Assembly: GCA_035296085.1 (NCBI GenBank)
Contig: DATHBP010000151.1
Location: 1-30,210 of the forward strand
Direction of reading: 5' to 3'
Length of the DNA: 30,210 nt
Source of the DNA: DATHBP01 sp035296085
GTDB lineage: Bacteria; Actinomycetota; Actinomycetes; Propionibacteriales; Nocardioidaceae
The translations under genes and the position numbers were made by a program. Of the stretch, positions 29,057-30,210 are shown piece after piece; positions within the stretch are counted from its first letter, which is position 1, and each line of letters begins with the position of its first letter. Below the pieces are notes generated by a model. The model was not told the DNA's origin. It did no database searches and saw only the letters and a program-made list of their open reading frames with translations.

Positions 29057-30210
29057 CGTTTGTCCTCTCCATTAACTGTGCCGGTCCAGAGATGCATCTG
29101 GGCGTACGACCGCCACGGCCGCCAGCGTTCGGCGTACGTGAGCGCGGCCTTCGGTTCGTCAGGGAGCCCGAGGCGGGCCATGGCCTGGCGGACACCGAGG
29201 TCGCTCGCCAGGAACACATCGGGATCGCCAAGTGCTCGCAGCGCGACGTAGCCCGCCGTCCAAGGGCCGACGCCGGGGAGAGCGAGCAGCCGCTCGGCCA
29301 CCTCCGCTCGGTCACCGCTGCGGTCCAAGGCGATCGCCTGGGACTCGACGGCACGGCTGACCGCGACGAGCGCGCGTCCCCTCGCCTGAGGCATCCCGAG
29401 CGACGTCGGGTCGGCTTCGGCCAAGGCTGCCGGCGTCGGGAACAGATGGGTTACGCCTCCGCTGGGCTCGGCCAGCGGCATCCCGAACCGCTGGACGAGC
29501 CTTCCCGCCAACGTGCGAGCTCCGGCCACCGACACCTGCTGGCCGATAATCGCTCGAACCACGGCCTCGAAGCCGTCGGCGTAGCCAGGAATGCGCAGGC
29601 CTGGGCGTGCCGTCACCAGCCGGGCGAGGACAGTGTCGGCGCCGAGCACTTCCGCGACGGCTCCCGGGTCGGCGTCGAGGTCGAACAATCGGCGGCACCG
29701 TTCGACGGCAGCCGTGAGGTCGCGCAAGTCGCGAAGGTGCAGCTCGCACGCGACGAAGCCCTCCGCCGGTCGCAACGTCACGACGCCTTGGCCATACGGC
29801 AGCGAGATTGCGCGCGTGTACGCACCGTCGTGGACGTTCTCGACGCCGTGCACCGTGCGCGCCGCGAAGAACGCCAGCAGCGCAGCGCCGTCGAACGGCG
29901 CGCGAACCGCTAGCCGGATTCGGACAGCGGTGGTGCTGGCGTCGCGACGCTGTGAGCCGAGCGCGCCCGCCCGCAGTTCGCTCGGCCGAGCCGCGTATAC
30001 GGCGCGGACGGTGTCGTTGAACTGGCGAATGCTGGCGAAACCGGCCGCGAACGCGACGTCGGCCATCGGCAACCGCGTCGTCTCGATCAGGATGCGCGCC
30101 GTGTGGGCACGTCGGGAGCGCGCGAGGGCCAGCGGACCGGCCCCGAGCTCGCCGAGCAGCAGCCGGTGCAGCTGGCGTGGGCTGTAGCCGAGCCGGGCGG
30201 CGAGGCCGGG
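29053..30210 (-). CDS. Ada-type AraC domain fused to DNA-3-methyladenine glycosylase (AlkA), N-terminus cut by window edge
   Basis: At least 386 residues, open at the right edge. The first visible part is an AraC helix-turn-helix domain of the Ada kind (LAARLGYSPRQLHRLLLGEL and MADVAFAAGFASIRQFNDTV). It is followed by the AlkA N-terminal domain (IRLAVRAPFDGAALLAFFA, GVVTLRP) and the glycosylase domain, with GFEAVVRAIIGQQVSV, the helix-hairpin-helix LLALPGVGPWTAGYVALRAL, and DVFLASDLGVRQAM carrying the catalytic aspartate. The C-terminal RWRPWRSYAQMHLW is typical. Upstream, outside the window, an Ada methyl-acceptor zinc domain is expected. The protein would sense methylated DNA, activate the operon and excise alkylated bases. 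Confidence 0.93.
   Translation of the reverse strand, partial: PGLAARLGYSPRQLHRLLLGELGAGPLALARSRRAHTARILIETTRLPMADVAFAAGFASIRQFNDTVRAVYAARPSELRAGALGSQRRDASTTAVRIRLAVRAPFDGAALLAFFAARTVHGVENVHDGAYTRAISLPYGQGVVTLRPAEGFVACELHLRDLRDLTAAVERCRRLFDLDADPGAVAEVLGADTVLARLVTARPGLRIPGYADGFEAVVRAIIGQQVSVAGARTLAGRLVQRFGMPLAEPSGGVTHLFPTPAALAEADPTSLGMPQARGRALVAVSRAVESQAIALDRSGDRAEVAERLLALPGVGPWTAGYVALRALGDPDVFLASDLGVRQAMARLGLPDEPKAALTYAERWRPWRSYAQMHLWTGTVNGEDKR

Noticed and set aside
1..30210. A new defence, mobile or biosynthetic system
   Set aside because: No integrase, transposase, restriction, toxin-antitoxin, retron or large synthase genes are seen. Nearly all genes are housekeeping families in the order normal for actinobacteria.

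Overview
This is a compact, GC-rich chromosomal segment from an actinobacterium. The evidence is the third-position G/C bias, the many GTG and TTG starts, the HU protein with a long Lys/Ser/Thr/Ala tail, a cofC gene for coenzyme F420, DUF3515 and SepIVA-like proteins, and the order of the housekeeping genes. I cannot name the genus from the sequence. I see no rRNA or tRNA genes, insertion sequences, phage genes or CRISPR arrays. No stretch above about 165 bp lacks a gene.

Region by region. (1) 1-5.7 kb, all on the minus strand: a DUF177 (YceD-like) gene, rpmF, rnc, mutM, a 70-residue conserved-type small protein, then smc, which runs off the left edge. This is the classic actinobacterial L32/RNase III/Fpg/SMC block. 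(2) 5.9-12.2 kb, minus strand: a complete high-affinity branched-chain-type ABC importer (livK-H-M-G-F), translationally chained and ending in a class V PLP aminotransferase. Upstream are a double-cupin gene and a divergent OsmC-type peroxidase gene. This accessory block separates DUF177 from its usual neighbours. (3) 13.6-20.1 kb, minus strand: a short SepIVA/DivIVA-like coiled-coil gene, coaD, rsmD, a membrane-anchored metallophosphatase-like gene, recG and a FakA/YloV-type DhaL protein. (4) 20.2-25.4 kb, mixed strands: an aminoglycoside-nucleotidyltransferase-like gene, divergent rpmB, thiL, a stand-alone Lrp/AsnC ligand-binding domain, a DUF3515 lipoprotein, ddl, and a cystathionine gamma-lyase/synthase-type enzyme. 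(5) 25.4-30.2 kb: gpsA and plsC (phospholipid precursors), cofC (F420), HU, then a DNA-alkylation repair pair, ogt and an Ada-type AraC/AlkA fusion that leaves the right edge.

Most adjacent same-strand genes are joined by GTGA/ATGA overlaps or gaps under 10 nt, so the segment is probably expressed as a few long polycistronic units. Recognisable promoter-like elements occur upstream of DUF177, livK, smc, rpmB, ddl and cofC. ddl and cofC have a -10-like hexamer exactly 7 nt before the start codon, as expected for leaderless transcripts.

I did not find a clearly new defence or mobile system. The best items for follow-up are the metallophosphatase with substituted metal-ligand motifs, the LivM permease with an extra C-terminal membrane insert, the importer-aminotransferase coupling, the terminator/promoter overlap before livK, probable CTG starts, and the cofC/HU pair whose stop codons overlap on opposite strands.
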